A stretch of 64,000 nt of DNA, taken from NCBI GenBank assembly GCA_027484445.1, contig JAIXSY010000025.1:186001-250000 (forward strand), given 5' to 3'. A model generated the notes under the pieces. It had not been told where the DNA came from. It was given only the letters and a program-made list of their open reading frames with translations, and ran no database searches. This DNA is from Verrucomicrobiaceae bacterium (GTDB lineage: Bacteria > Verrucomicrobiota > Verrucomicrobiia > Verrucomicrobiales > Verrucomicrobiaceae). Below, piece after piece: positions 1-9,022 of this stretch. The number at the start of each line of letters is the position of its first letter. Within the stretch, counting starts at the first letter, position 1. A program made the position numbers and the translations under genes.

Positions 1-1209
1 CCTTCGAAGTGCGAACTCTACATTGTCGAGGGTGACTCCGCTGGCGGCTCCGCCAAAGTCGGCCGCGACCGCCGCACCCAGGCTATCCTTCCCTTACGTG
101 GAAAGCTCATCAATGTGGAAAAAGCCCGCCTCGACAAAGCCCTGCAAAACAAAGAAATCCAGGCCATGATCACCGCCATCGGCACCGGCATCGGTGATGG
201 TGCCGACGAAGGCAGCTTTAACATTGGCAAAGCCCGCTACCACAAGGTCGTCATCATGACCGACGCCGACGTGGATGGCAGCCACATCCGCACCCTGCTG
301 CTCACCTTCTTTTGCCGTCACATGCCGGAACTGGTGAAGCGCGGCTACCTCTACATCGCCCAGCCACCGCTTTACAAAGTCACCCGCAAAAAGCGTGAAG
401 AATACGTCCAGGACGACGCCGACCTGAACCGCATCCTTCTCGAACTCGGGGCGGATGAAGTCACCCTGAAGAACACTGCCGACGGTGCCACCCTCGACCA
501 CGGCAAGCTCAAGCAAATCCTTGAGCTTCTCACCCCACTCTCCCGCTTCGCCGATCACATCCGCCGCCAAGGCGGTGACTTCGAGGCCTACCTTCAAGCG
601 CGCGACACGATCACTGGCAGCCTCCCAAAGTATCTCCTGCGTGTTCGCGCCGGAAACGAAGAGCACCTCCACTACTTCATCAACGACGAGAAGCTCGGCG
701 AATTCGCTCGCGAGCATCCCGACCTCGGTGTCTTTGGACGCACCCTTGACGAAAACGGCAACGCCCGCGCCGCCACCCGCTCCAAGCTTGTCGAAATCCA
801 CGAAGCCGGCCCCATGAAGAAACTCTTCGGCCAGCTCGATGAACTCGGCCTGCATATCGACCACTTCAGCAGCCAGGACCAGCCCCTCTTCGAGATCATT
901 GAGGGTGAGGGGGCCAAAGCCGTCTGCCACCCCGTGTTCAATGTACCTGGCATCCTCGACACCGTCCTCAGCATCGGCAAACGCGGCATCGAGATTCAGC
1001 GCTTCAAAGGCTTGGGTGAAATGAACGCCAAGCAACTCTTCGAAACCACCATGGACCCCGCCAAGCGCCGCATGTTGCGCGTGAATCTGGGTGAGGAAAA
1101 CCTGCTCGAAGCCGACCGCATGTTCACCATCCTCATGGGTGATGTCGTGGAGCCCCGTCGCCAGTTCATTGAAGAAAACGCCCTCAACGTCAGAAACCTC
1201 GACGTCTAA
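1..1209 (+). CDS. gyrB: DNA gyrase subunit B, C-terminal part (5' end outside window)
   Basis: This is the TOPRIM and C-terminal half of the ATPase subunit of DNA gyrase, which introduces negative supercoils together with GyrA. The reading frame is open from the first base, so the ATPase and transducer domains lie upstream of the window. The TOPRIM signature [10 protein letters not shown] is near the left edge. It is followed by the QAILPLRGK...NVEKAR block and the metal-binding DADVDGSHI motif. Between the TOPRIM core and the conserved [19 protein letters not shown] tail sits an insertion of about 165 residues, comparable in position to the insertion in enterobacterial GyrB. The protein ends in the family-typical NLDV. 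ParE would have a different tail and usually lacks this insertion, so gyrB is preferred. No gyrA follows within the window. Confidence 0.97.
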   Translation, partial: PSKCELYIVEGDSAGGSAKVGRDRRTQAILPLRGKLINVEKARLDKALQNKEIQAMITAIGTGIGDGADEGSFNIGKARYHKVVIMTDADVDGSHIRTLLLTFFCRHMPELVKRGYLYIAQPPLYKVTRKKREEYVQDDADLNRILLELGADEVTLKNTADGATLDHGKLKQILELLTPLSRFADHIRRQGGDFEAYLQARDTITGSLPKYLLRVRAGNEEHLHYFINDEKLGEFAREHPDLGVFGRTLDENGNARAATRSKLVEIHEAGPMKKLFGQLDELGLHIDHFSSQDQPLFEIIEGEGAKAVCHPVFNVPGILDTVLSIGKRGIEIQRFKGLGEMNAKQLFETTMDPAKRRMLRVNLGEENLLEADRMFTILMGDVVEPRRQFIEENALNVRNLDV

Positions 1210-1826
1210 GATCACTCCCCACGTCATGGAATCCCTGGAGTCCTTGCTCAGCTGCTAACAGCTCGGCAAGACGGACATCCAGGGTTACTCCATGAATCTC
1301 CGAGACCTTTCTCTTCTACCCCGGTGGCACCCTGGCCTGGAGCCTCGTCACCCAGGAAAACAGCCCACCCAGCATCGTCCACCGCCTCGTCGAAGTCACC
1401 CCGGAAGGCTTCTAGCACCGCGACCAGGCTGACATAGCCGGTCCAAACCCTTCGGACGACGCGGCCTCAGCCCTGACAAGGTGGACATTCCTTGCTCCGA
1501 AGCAGCGCTACAGAATCTCAGCCCAGAGCATCGCCTGAGAGACTGGGGAAAGAGAGTTCCCCCCAAAGCCGAGCTTTGTAGAGGCGATCCAGAAGCAGTG
1601 CTGGTTTTGTTTTTTTCGGCATCCTTGGGTAGGAATATGACCACGACAGGCCATGACGGTGTAACGCACGTTGGGCGATCTTCCTGAACCTATCGCTTTG
1701 ATGCCCATGACCTCCAGTGACCCGCTGCGGCACACGCGCGGCTTTGATCTTTCTCTTTCTCACAAATCGAGAGCAGCCCATGCGCTGTGCAGGCATTCCT
1801 GGAATTTCCAGCTTCGCTTGCCTCTT
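1210..1826. other. Gene-poor stretch with possible decayed coding sequence
   Basis: There are about 600 bases between gyrB and the peptidase gene and no convincing intact gene. Short open frames change phase every 30-70 codons. The first 200 bases keep the codon character of the surrounding genes, with one fragment that reads like real protein (annotated separately). The remainder is a mixture with no recognisable product. No terminator hairpin with a T-tract is evident after gyrB, and no tRNA or riboswitch was seen. Confidence 0.5.
1296..1415 (+). pseudogene. Fragment of a degraded gene, possibly signal-peptidase-like
   Basis: An open stretch of 39 codons bounded by stops on both sides and without a start codon reads ...YPGGTLAWSLVTQENSPP..., then IVHRLVEVTPEGF and a stop. 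After the stop the same frame continues HRDQADIAGPNP. The pattern 'hRvvevTp-GF-tkGDa...pdP' is reminiscent of S24/S26 signal-peptidase-like proteins. A stop replacing the residues after EGF would then be an inactivating mutation. The frame upstream is closed and the residues before it lie in another frame, which fits a decayed gene. The family assignment is an inference from a short pattern only. Confidence 0.2.
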
Positions 1827-4739
1827 ATGAAACATTGTTTGATTCTGATCGCTGCATGGGCCTGTCCTTTGCTCGGGGCTGCTCAGGCTGCAGCAGCACC
1901 TCAGCCTGAGATCATCCTGGACCAAGCCTCGGTCGAGATCTTTCCCGAAAGCTGGCGTGGTGGCGAGGTCAACGCGAATGCCAAACCGCTAGCACCAAGT
2001 CAGGTAAAGCGACTTCGCCGAATCATCGACCGAGCCCTGGCAAAGTATCCGCAAGCGTTGCTGGAGAGCACGCTGGTGAAGCTTTATGGCCTGGGCCATC
2101 TGGAATACCACGGCGTCGCCACGGGCGGCACGAGGTCTGCCGACTCGATCTACGTGGTGTGCAAGCCCACCTACACCGATGCGGCAGTGGAGCGGATCAT
2201 CCACGCGGAATACTCGAGCCTTCTGTTTCACGAACATCACAAAGACTTCGATAGCGAAGCCTGGAAACGTCAAAATGCTCAAGGTGCCGTGTATCTTGGC
2301 AGTGGCGTAGCAGCGGTGAAGGCAGGCAAGACCTCCAGCGAGATGAAGCCGGAGCTGAATGAGCAGGGTTTTGTCTCAGAGTATGCACAAGCGAGTCTGG
2401 AGGAGGATTTCAACTCTCATGCGGCCCGTCTTTTCATGGGAGAGGATGCCTACTGGCGTGCGCTAGAGAAGTATCCACGACTGAAGGCCAAGGCAGAATT
2501 GGTGATGAACTTCTACATGCGGCTGAATCGCGAGTTCAGCCCAGCTCGATTCGCAGCCATGAGGACCGACGAATCCACGCTTACCCTAGCAGGCATCTTC
2601 ACCGACAAAAAGTTCGAAGAAAAGAAGGTGCCGAAGATGCAGTGGAGTTCGTTAGGCAGCTACTACTGGACGCTAGAACCCGCTGCGAAGGAAAAGGAAA
2701 GCCAAGATCTCGTGCGCGTTGAAGCAGCCTCGGGTCAGCGGAGAGTGGTGGTGACGGCTGAGCAAATGACACCGAAGGGAGAGAAGAAGCCGCTGAGCCT
2801 CTCCGAATTTAGATTTTCGGCTGATGAAAAGCAGCTGCTGATCTTCACCAACACGAAGAAGGTCTGGCGCAAGAACACCCGTGGCGACTACTGGCTACTG
2901 AACCTGGACAGCAAGAAGCTGGAGAAGCTGGGCGGTGAGGCAAAGCCCTCCACGCTGATGTTTGCGAAGTTTTCGCCAGACGGCTCGAAGGTCGCTTTTG
3001 TGAAGGAAAACAATCTTTATGTGCAGAGCTTGGAGTCAGGTAAAATTCAGCCGATGACGTCGGATGGCAGCGCGAAGATCATCAATGGCACGGCTGACTG
3101 GGTGAATGAAGAAGAGCTCGACCTGCGTGATTGCTTCCGGTGGTCGCCGGATGGTGAAAAGATTCTCTTTTGGCGCTTTGACACGACAGGGGTGAAAGAA
3201 TTCTCGCTCATCAATCAAACCGATGACGCCTACCCCAGCATCACCACTTTTCCCTACCCCAAGGCCGGAGAAACCAACAGCGCTGTGAAGCTGGGCGTCG
3301 TCAGGGTGGCGGATCAAAGCACGGTCTGGCTGAAAATCCCAGGCGACGCACGAGAGCATTACCTACCTGCGGCTGAATGGACACCTGATGCCAGCCAGGT
3401 CATCGTTCAGCAGTTCAATCGTCAGCAAAACACCCTGATCGTGATGCGCTGTGATCCAGGCTCAGGTGAGTGCCAACCCTTCTTCACGGAGACAGACAAA
3501 GCCTGGATCGAGAACAAAAATCAGGGCGAACTTCAGTGGTTGCAGCAGGACTTCCTATGGCTCAGCGAGCGCAGCGGCTGGAGGCGCGTGTATCGTGTCA
3601 ATCCACAAGGGGAACTGCTGCCGATCACACCCGACGAGCAGGATGTGATCGAGATTGTCGCAGTCGATGCAAGGCGCGGTTGGGTTTATTACCTCGCTTC
3701 CCCCCACAATGCCACGCAGCGGCAACTGCACCGAGCGAATGTGAATGGCGAGGAAGACCAGCAGATCACGCCCTTGGAGCAAACCGGCACGCACAGCTAT
3801 GAATTTAGCGAAGACACCCTGTGGGCTGTGCATACCTACTCCAACTTCACCACGCCTCCGGTGGTGGATCTTGTTTCCATGCCGAAGCATCAAACGGTGC
3901 GTGTCATGGAAGATCAGAAGGAACTGCGAGACAAACTGGCCCAAGTGACGCAACCCAAGACGGCTTTTCATCGAATCCAGATCGAGCCGCAGGTGGAGGT
4001 GGATGCCTGGATGATCACCGCCGCAGATCTAGACGCCAAAGTGAAGCATCCACTTTTGATTCACGTTTATGGCGAGCCTGCTGGACAGACGGTGAAAGAC
4101 GCCTGGGGTGGTCAGCGGCTTCTCTGGCACTGGATGTTGGCCCAGCAAGGTTACGTGGTGGCCAGTGTCGATACCCGAGGCACGCCTGCGCCCAAAGGTC
4201 GTGCCTGGAGAAAGGCGATCTATCGACAGTTAGGCATCCTCAACTCTCAGGAAGAAGCGCTTGCGGTGCGCACCATCCTGCAGCGCTTTGATTTCCTGGA
4301 TCCGAAACGTGTCGGCATCTGGGGATGGAGCGGCGGAGGCAGTAGCAGTCTCGATGCGATCTTTCGCTACCCTGACCTTTACCAGGTCGCCATCGCAGTG
4401 GCACCGGTCGCGGATCGCAAGCTCTACGATAGCATTTATGAAGAGCGCTACATGGGACTGCCAAAAGACAACCCCGATGGCTACAAGAATGGCTCTCCGA
4501 TCACGCACGCCAGCGGACTGGAAGGAGACCTGCTCATCATTCATGGGACTGGCGACGACAATGTCCATTACCAAGGCGTTGAGAAGCTGATGAATGAACT
4601 GATCCGACTGAACAAGCCCTTCTCGGTGATGCCTTACCCAAATCGTGATCACTCGATCAATACAGGAGAAGGCACCTCACGGCATCTTTACGAGACGATG
4701 ACTTCGTTTTTGAACAGGCACCTGCTGGAAGCAGAGTGA
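1827..4739 (+). CDS. Secreted dipeptidyl-peptidase-IV-like serine peptidase (family S9B) with extra N-terminal domain
   Basis: A 970-residue exported prolyl-oligopeptidase-clan peptidase predicted to cleave dipeptides from peptide N-termini outside the cytoplasm. The start was chosen at MKHCLILIAAW because it gives a signal peptide; the longer in-frame extension has no such character. Residues ~300-700 form the DPP IV beta-propeller, including DWVNEEEL (424-431), whose Glu pair binds the substrate N-terminus in the family. The alpha/beta hydrolase domain has the nucleophile in GWSGGG (S835), the acid in HGTGDDNVH (D910) and His in NRDHS (H942). The catalytic triad is therefore complete. Residues ~25-290 are not part of ordinary DPP IV. 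They contain HAEYSSLLFHEHH (126-138) and a later FVSEYAQASLEEDF, resembling an uncharacterised putative metallopeptidase-like family, though no HExxH is present. The gene converges on the PSD1 gene downstream. Confidence 0.88.
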   Translation: MKHCLILIAAWACPLLGAAQAAAAPQPEIILDQASVEIFPESWRGGEVNANAKPLAPSQVKRLRRIIDRALAKYPQALLESTLVKLYGLGHLEYHGVATGGTRSADSIYVVCKPTYTDAAVERIIHAEYSSLLFHEHHKDFDSEAWKRQNAQGAVYLGSGVAAVKAGKTSSEMKPELNEQGFVSEYAQASLEEDFNSHAARLFMGEDAYWRALEKYPRLKAKAELVMNFYMRLNREFSPARFAAMRTDESTLTLAGIFTDKKFEEKKVPKMQWSSLGSYYWTLEPAAKEKESQDLVRVEAASGQRRVVVTAEQMTPKGEKKPLSLSEFRFSADEKQLLIFTNTKKVWRKNTRGDYWLLNLDSKKLEKLGGEAKPSTLMFAKFSPDGSKVAFVKENNLYVQSLESGKIQPMTSDGSAKIINGTADWVNEEELDLRDCFRWSPDGEKILFWRFDTTGVKEFSLINQTDDAYPSITTFPYPKAGETNSAVKLGVVRVADQSTVWLKIPGDAREHYLPAAEWTPDASQVIVQQFNRQQNTLIVMRCDPGSGECQPFFTETDKAWIENKNQGELQWLQQDFLWLSERSGWRRVYRVNPQGELLPITPDEQDVIEIVAVDARRGWVYYLASPHNATQRQLHRANVNGEEDQQITPLEQTGTHSYEFSEDTLWAVHTYSNFTTPPVVDLVSMPKHQTVRVMEDQKELRDKLAQVTQPKTAFHRIQIEPQVEVDAWMITAADLDAKVKHPLLIHVYGEPAGQTVKDAWGGQRLLWHWMLAQQGYVVASVDTRGTPAPKGRAWRKAIYRQLGILNSQEEALAVRTILQRFDFLDPKRVGIWGWSGGGSSSLDAIFRYPDLYQVAIAVAPVADRKLYDSIYEERYMGLPKDNPDGYKNGSPITHASGLEGDLLIIHGTGDDNVHYQGVEKLMNELIRLNKPFSVMPYPNRDHSINTGEGTSRHLYETMTSFLNRHLLEAE

Positions 4740-4792
4740 TGGTTCACACGATCAAGTTTTCTACCTCCTGTGCCGTTGATGCATATTCAGAG

Positions 4793-7447
4793 TCAATCCA
4801 TGTAGAGAAACTCGTTGGAGCTTAGCAAGGCATGGCAGAGGGTTGAGAGGGCCAGTAAATCCGAGGAGGCAGGTCGCTTGTCTCCAGGGCCGCTGGCTCT
4901 TTCGAGAGGAGCAGGGTGGTTCTGATAGTGGATCTTTTGGGCATGGAGGTAGTGCAGGGCTTCCTGTTCCTCGGCCATGCTGGGCTGACGCTGGAAGGCC
5001 AGCCACCAGGCTCTTGCGACTTGCTTTGCTCCATCTGAACCAGCTTCACTCTGGACACGCTGCGCTAGGTCTTGTGCATGTTCGCGCATGTAGAGGTTAT
5101 TCATCAGCAAAAGACTCTGCGGGCTGACAGTCGTGTTCGGGCGCATGGCGCAGTTGGTATCAGTCATGGCTGGTGCATCGAAGGCGGCAAACATCTCCAG
5201 AGGGGTGCTGCGACGCGCCTGGACATAAATGCTGCGGCGCTGGTCTTCGCCGTTCATGGGGATGAATTTGCCAGTCTGACGCCCAGCTGTGTCAGGGGTA
5301 TCTACGCCGATGATCACCTGCCCTTCTTCGTTGAAGGTGACGGGCACCGGTTTGCCTCCCACTTTGGGATTCAAGCGTCCCGAGACCGCAAGCAAACCAT
5401 CCCGGAGGGTCTCTGCATCCAGACGGCGCACATTCATGCGGCTGAGCCAGCGATTGTCGGGATCGATCTCATCGCGTGCGGCATCCCTCACGGAACTTTG
5501 ACGCCAGGTGCGGCTCAGGAGAATCTGGCGGTGTAGGCGTTTCAGACTCCAGCCCTGCTCCATGAATTCAGCGGCCAGCCAATCCAGCAGCTCAGGATGA
5601 GTGGGTTTTTCACCCAATTGACCAAAATCGTTGGGAGTATTGACCAAGCCACGTCCGAAATGGCGCAGCCAGACTTGGTTCACGATCACACGGGCTAACA
5701 AAGGATGCTTACCATCCGTCAGAGCTTCGGCAAAAGCGAGGCGACGTCCAGTGGTGGGCATGGCTGGGTTTTTTTCCGGGATCTCAATCTGACGATGCAC
5801 AGCCAAGACGCTGAGGTCACTTGGCTTGACAATCTCTTGGGGCTGATCGGGTTCTCCACGATGGAAGAGATAGGTAGCTGGCACGACCGTAGCCGCCATG
5901 GGTGCTTCATCCAAAGCATGCAGAAACTCCTCCTTCGGCTTCTTGGCCCGCACGGCGGCGGCCTCCTCTGTCATGCGTTTGAGCGTATCCGCATGCCTGG
6001 TTCGGTAAGTGGTGTCGTAAAGGTAGAGCGAACCTGCACTGAGCTGCTGGATACGCGGCCAGACCTTCAGCAGCGCGACCTTAGCAGGCGTGCGTTTTTT
6101 GACTTCGGTGCGATAGGCAAGGCGCAGCGCGTCCCGATCTTTTTCGGGTGCTTTTGCCAACTCCTTCTCCAGGACTTCGGTGATGAAGAACTCCTGCTGC
6201 TTCAGCCTCTGTGCATCTAGCTTTTTGGCATCTTCCTCGATCTGGGTGGCGATTTGCTTCTCTTGGTCGGTCAAAAGGGAGACCAGTCGCGCAGCAGGTG
6301 TTTTCCAACTCGATGGATTGAAGCCAGGCTCAAAGATCGCACGCAGCCGGTAGTAGTCAGCCTGGGTGATGGGATCGTAGCGGTGGTCGTGACATTGGGC
6401 ACAGCCGATCGTCATGCCGTAAAAGGCGGTGCTAATGATTTTGATCGTGTCTGCGATGTTGGCATTTTGGGCGATTTTGTCATTCATCGCGCCCGTGCCA
6501 TCGGGGGCCATGCGCAGGAAGCCGGTCGCGGTGATTTTCTCAATGTCCTCGGGACGGAGATTGCGATGCGGCTGAGGCACCAGTTCATCCCCCGCGATTT
6601 GCTCGCGCACGAAGGCGTCGAAGGGTTTGTCCTGATTGAATGCAGCAATGACGTAGTCGCGGTATTTCCAAGCCCAGGGGCGTTCCAGATCTTTGTCCGT
6701 GTAACCATCGGAGTCAGCATAACCTGCCAGATCCAACCAGTGCCGCCCCCAACGCTCGCCGTAGTGGTTCGAGTTCAGCAGGCGATCGACGAGCTTTGGG
6801 TAAGCAGCTTCGGCCTGCTGGGGATCATGACTGGCAGCGACAAAGGCCTCGACCTCTTCTGGCGTCGGCGGCAGGCCGGTAAGGTCTAGGCTGAGGCGAC
6901 GAATCAGCGTGCGCGCCTCTGCTTGTGGAGAAAACTTCAGGCCTTTGGCGCTGAGCTGCTTGGCCACCCAGACATCCACCGGGTTAGGGGCTGATTCCAG
7001 GCCCGAGGGGATCTCGACCTTTGGCTTCCGAATGGGCTGAAAGGCCCACCAAGCACGCTCTTCTTCCGTGAAGACGTGCTCTGGTCCAAGGCGTTCGGGC
7101 TCAGGCCGTGCCGTTGGAGCACCTTGAGTGATCCAGCGCTCCAGCGTGGTGATTTCTTCCGCCTTGAGCTTGTTCTTGCCCTTGGGCATCTCACCGGCTT
7201 TCACGAGCTTCAGCAAGTGGCTTTTCTCGGCTTGGCCAGGGTGGATGGCAGGCCCTGATTCCCCCCCTTTGAGGAGAAAGCGCACCAAACGCACATCCAG
7301 CCCGCCTTTTGGCTCGCCTTCTTCACCGTGGCAATGAAAGCACTGCGCCTTGAGGATTGGGCGAACATCTTTCTCAAAAGTCAGGGGTGCAGCGACAGCA
7401 CTGCTGGTTAGAAAAAAGGCTAAAGACGCACGAATCACCACCGGCAT
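4793..7447 (-). CDS. PSD1-type cytochrome protein (PSCyt1 + DUF1549 + DUF1553)
   Basis: An 884-residue exported protein of the 'planctomycete cytochrome' type, frequent in Planctomycetes and Verrucomicrobia and linked by context to polymer or sugar degradation; the biochemical role is unproven. A signal peptide (residues 1-20) is followed by the PSCyt1 domain with haem-binding CFHCH at 36-40. The DUF1549 (PSCyt2) domain carries the LTGLPPTPEEVEAF motif and a second haem motif, CAQCH. The C-terminal PSD1/DUF1553 domain holds blocks such as NQVWLRHFGRGLV and NDFGQLGEKPTHPELLDW. It ends ...SSNEFLYMD, as usual for full-length members. Such genes normally sit next to a DUF1501 gene, but none is adjacent here, so the gene is monocistronic. 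It lacks the carbohydrate-binding-like insertion seen in its paralogue near 42 kb. Confidence 0.9.
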   Translation of the reverse strand: MPVVIRASLAFFLTSSAVAAPLTFEKDVRPILKAQCFHCHGEEGEPKGGLDVRLVRFLLKGGESGPAIHPGQAEKSHLLKLVKAGEMPKGKNKLKAEEITTLERWITQGAPTARPEPERLGPEHVFTEEERAWWAFQPIRKPKVEIPSGLESAPNPVDVWVAKQLSAKGLKFSPQAEARTLIRRLSLDLTGLPPTPEEVEAFVAASHDPQQAEAAYPKLVDRLLNSNHYGERWGRHWLDLAGYADSDGYTDKDLERPWAWKYRDYVIAAFNQDKPFDAFVREQIAGDELVPQPHRNLRPEDIEKITATGFLRMAPDGTGAMNDKIAQNANIADTIKIISTAFYGMTIGCAQCHDHRYDPITQADYYRLRAIFEPGFNPSSWKTPAARLVSLLTDQEKQIATQIEEDAKKLDAQRLKQQEFFITEVLEKELAKAPEKDRDALRLAYRTEVKKRTPAKVALLKVWPRIQQLSAGSLYLYDTTYRTRHADTLKRMTEEAAAVRAKKPKEEFLHALDEAPMAATVVPATYLFHRGEPDQPQEIVKPSDLSVLAVHRQIEIPEKNPAMPTTGRRLAFAEALTDGKHPLLARVIVNQVWLRHFGRGLVNTPNDFGQLGEKPTHPELLDWLAAEFMEQGWSLKRLHRQILLSRTWRQSSVRDAARDEIDPDNRWLSRMNVRRLDAETLRDGLLAVSGRLNPKVGGKPVPVTFNEEGQVIIGVDTPDTAGRQTGKFIPMNGEDQRRSIYVQARRSTPLEMFAAFDAPAMTDTNCAMRPNTTVSPQSLLLMNNLYMREHAQDLAQRVQSEAGSDGAKQVARAWWLAFQRQPSMAEEQEALHYLHAQKIHYQNHPAPLERASGPGDKRPASSDLLALSTLCHALLSSNEFLYMD

Positions 7448-7863
7448 ACGAGAGGGCCTTGAAGCCTCTTGCTTTGTCGGGTAGTGCAGACCCGCAGAAT
7501 GTCACCTTTGCAGGCAGACTCGTCACATTTCGCAGCCTTCGCACACGAGGAGAGGCGGGGAGCGGACTGAGCCCAGTCAAGCTGACTCGATTGAGTCAAA
7601 GAGTGCCTTAAGCGCATGGCGGAAAGTGGAAGGCATGGAGAGCTGCCTTCGACGACTTCACCCAAAAAGCAGCAGCAAAGGGGTATCTTTTGTGGGTATG
7701 AAAAATCAACTAAAGCAATTCATCAACATCTACCATATTTATCATAAATTAGAATCGAATTTAATATAATTATCAAAATTTAGGTTGTTCATTTCGCGTG
7801 TCGGGTTTTGGTGGGATCGCATTTAATAACATTCTCAATAACGAGAATTAAATTTAAGAATTC
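7448..7863. other. AT-rich intergenic region with two inverted repeats
   Basis: This gap lies between the divergent PSD1 and PEP-CTERM genes. The half next to PSD1 has ordinary composition and holds a perfect inverted repeat, TGACTC-GATT-GAGTCA (7583-7598), a possible operator about 135 bases from the PSD1 start. From about 7690 the sequence turns strongly AT-rich and includes a TATAAT-like hexamer at 7765-7770 without a good -35 partner. No coding sequence is seen. Confidence 0.5.
7831..7848. promoter_or_regulatory. Inverted repeat ATTCTC-N6-GAGAAT before the PEP-CTERM gene
   Basis: A perfect 6-base inverted repeat, ATTCTC AATAAC GAGAAT, ends 15 bases before the ATG of the choice-of-anchor A gene. 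This could be a repressor site or an mRNA hairpin masking the start. The half-site resembles those found in some Fur-type operators, but the spacing is not the canonical Fur box, so no regulator is assigned. Confidence 0.35.
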
Positions 7864-8853
7864 ATGACAAGGAATCCTTTTCCCATCTTTGGCCTCGCAG
7901 CTGCCCTGGTCCTTACTTGCCTCGGGTTTTCAGTGTCTGGGCAAGCGCAGACACTGGATTTCCAAAACTACAACGCCATCATTTTCAACAATCTCCAAAC
8001 CACTTCGGACATTGAGGGGCAGACTTTCGTGGGAAATGACTTCATTGGCGGAAACTCGGCCAATCTCGGGATTCACCTCAGTAGTTCGACATCGCCAACT
8101 GATCGCTCTTTCGTCGTGGGTGGCGATCTTGCCCCTGGGAACCCCATCAATCTGCAACGTGGTAGTCTCTACATCGGTGGCAGCACCAGCGGACGAATCA
8201 TCAACTACAATGGAGGTGGCTCGACTCGGATCGACAATACCCTCGCAGCGGATCTAGCCGCGATCGAGGACTATGCATTGCTGCAATCTCAGCTTCTGCT
8301 GGACCTGACGGCGAACAGCACGGTAAGCCTGCCTAGCAATCAACCCGCTCCGACACGGTTCATGGCCACAGCAGGGATCGATGGCCTCGCCGTCTTCAAC
8401 GTCAGTGGCGCGAGCATTTTCTCCAATCCACTCGGTCAACAGTTCGAACTGATCACCCAATCTCTCGTCACTGACATCGTCATCAATGTCAGCGGCACCT
8501 CCGTGAACTGGACTCAAGGGAACATGGTTGGTCTTTTCAACGATAACTATTGGCAGGGCAACATTATCTGGAATTTCTATGAAGCGACGAGCCTCAATTT
8601 TGGCTCTCGCAACTTCAACGGGGCCGTGCTCGCGCCGCTGGCCTCGATCACTACCTCAGGCAACATTGATGGACTCGTGGTGGCCAAAAATCTGACGACT
8701 AGCGCTGAAGTCCATCTTCCCAACAGCAACAGCCCCGTGCCCAACGCTTACGATGGCTACACCGCTCCGATACCTGAGCCAGGAAGCCTGATGTTCATCG
8801 CGGCGGCAGCAGGTTATTGCCTCATTCTGCGGAACCGTCGCCTTTGGGTTTGA
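7864..8853 (+). CDS. Choice-of-anchor A domain protein with PEP-CTERM sorting signal
   Basis: A 329-residue exported protein. An N-terminal signal peptide (about residues 1-29, ending ...SGQAQT) is followed by a choice-of-anchor A domain covering most of the chain, seen in FNNLQTTSDIEGQTFVGND near the start and NFNGAVLAPLASITTSGNIDG in the last third. This domain family occurs on surface proteins that use varied C-terminal anchors. Here the C-terminus is a textbook PEP-CTERM tail: the motif IPEPGS, a hydrophobic helix and a basic end (RNRRLW). The tail targets the protein for exosortase/archaeosortase-type processing; no exosortase gene is in the window. It is followed on the same strand by another PEP-CTERM gene. 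The upstream region is AT-rich. The specific function is unknown. Confidence 0.88.
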   Translation: MTRNPFPIFGLAAALVLTCLGFSVSGQAQTLDFQNYNAIIFNNLQTTSDIEGQTFVGNDFIGGNSANLGIHLSSSTSPTDRSFVVGGDLAPGNPINLQRGSLYIGGSTSGRIINYNGGGSTRIDNTLAADLAAIEDYALLQSQLLLDLTANSTVSLPSNQPAPTRFMATAGIDGLAVFNVSGASIFSNPLGQQFELITQSLVTDIVINVSGTSVNWTQGNMVGLFNDNYWQGNIIWNFYEATSLNFGSRNFNGAVLAPLASITTSGNIDGLVVAKNLTTSAEVHLPNSNSPVPNAYDGYTAPIPEPGSLMFIAAAAGYCLILRNRRLWV

Positions 8854-9002
8854 ACGCTTTGGGGCGCGGAAGTCAGCCAATTCCATCCCGGGAGTAGCAA
8901 AGAAGCAGGTGAAAAGAGCCGTGCCCGCGCAGGCAGCATCGCCACCCGAAACGAAGCCATTTCGTTTTATTGAAATTATAATAAAACTTGTAATTTAGAT
9001 GT

Positions 9003-9009
9003 AAGGAGG
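9003..9009 (+). promoter_or_regulatory. Strong Shine-Dalgarno AAGGAGG with two candidate ATGs downstream
   Basis: AAGGAGG is one of the few clear Shine-Dalgarno sequences in the window. An ATG 3 bases after it (9013) opens only a 29-codon frame out of phase with the gene. The ATG that starts the signal peptide lies 13 bases downstream (9023). The site probably serves the longer frame at a stretched spacing; the short frame could be a leader peptide. Confidence 0.5.
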
Positions 9010-9022
9010 CTTATGTTGAGGC

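Noticed and set aside
94..1227. 377-codon open frame antisense to gyrB
   Set aside because: A shadow of the codon bias of gyrB; no family match, leader or start context, while the sense strand is unmistakable GyrB.
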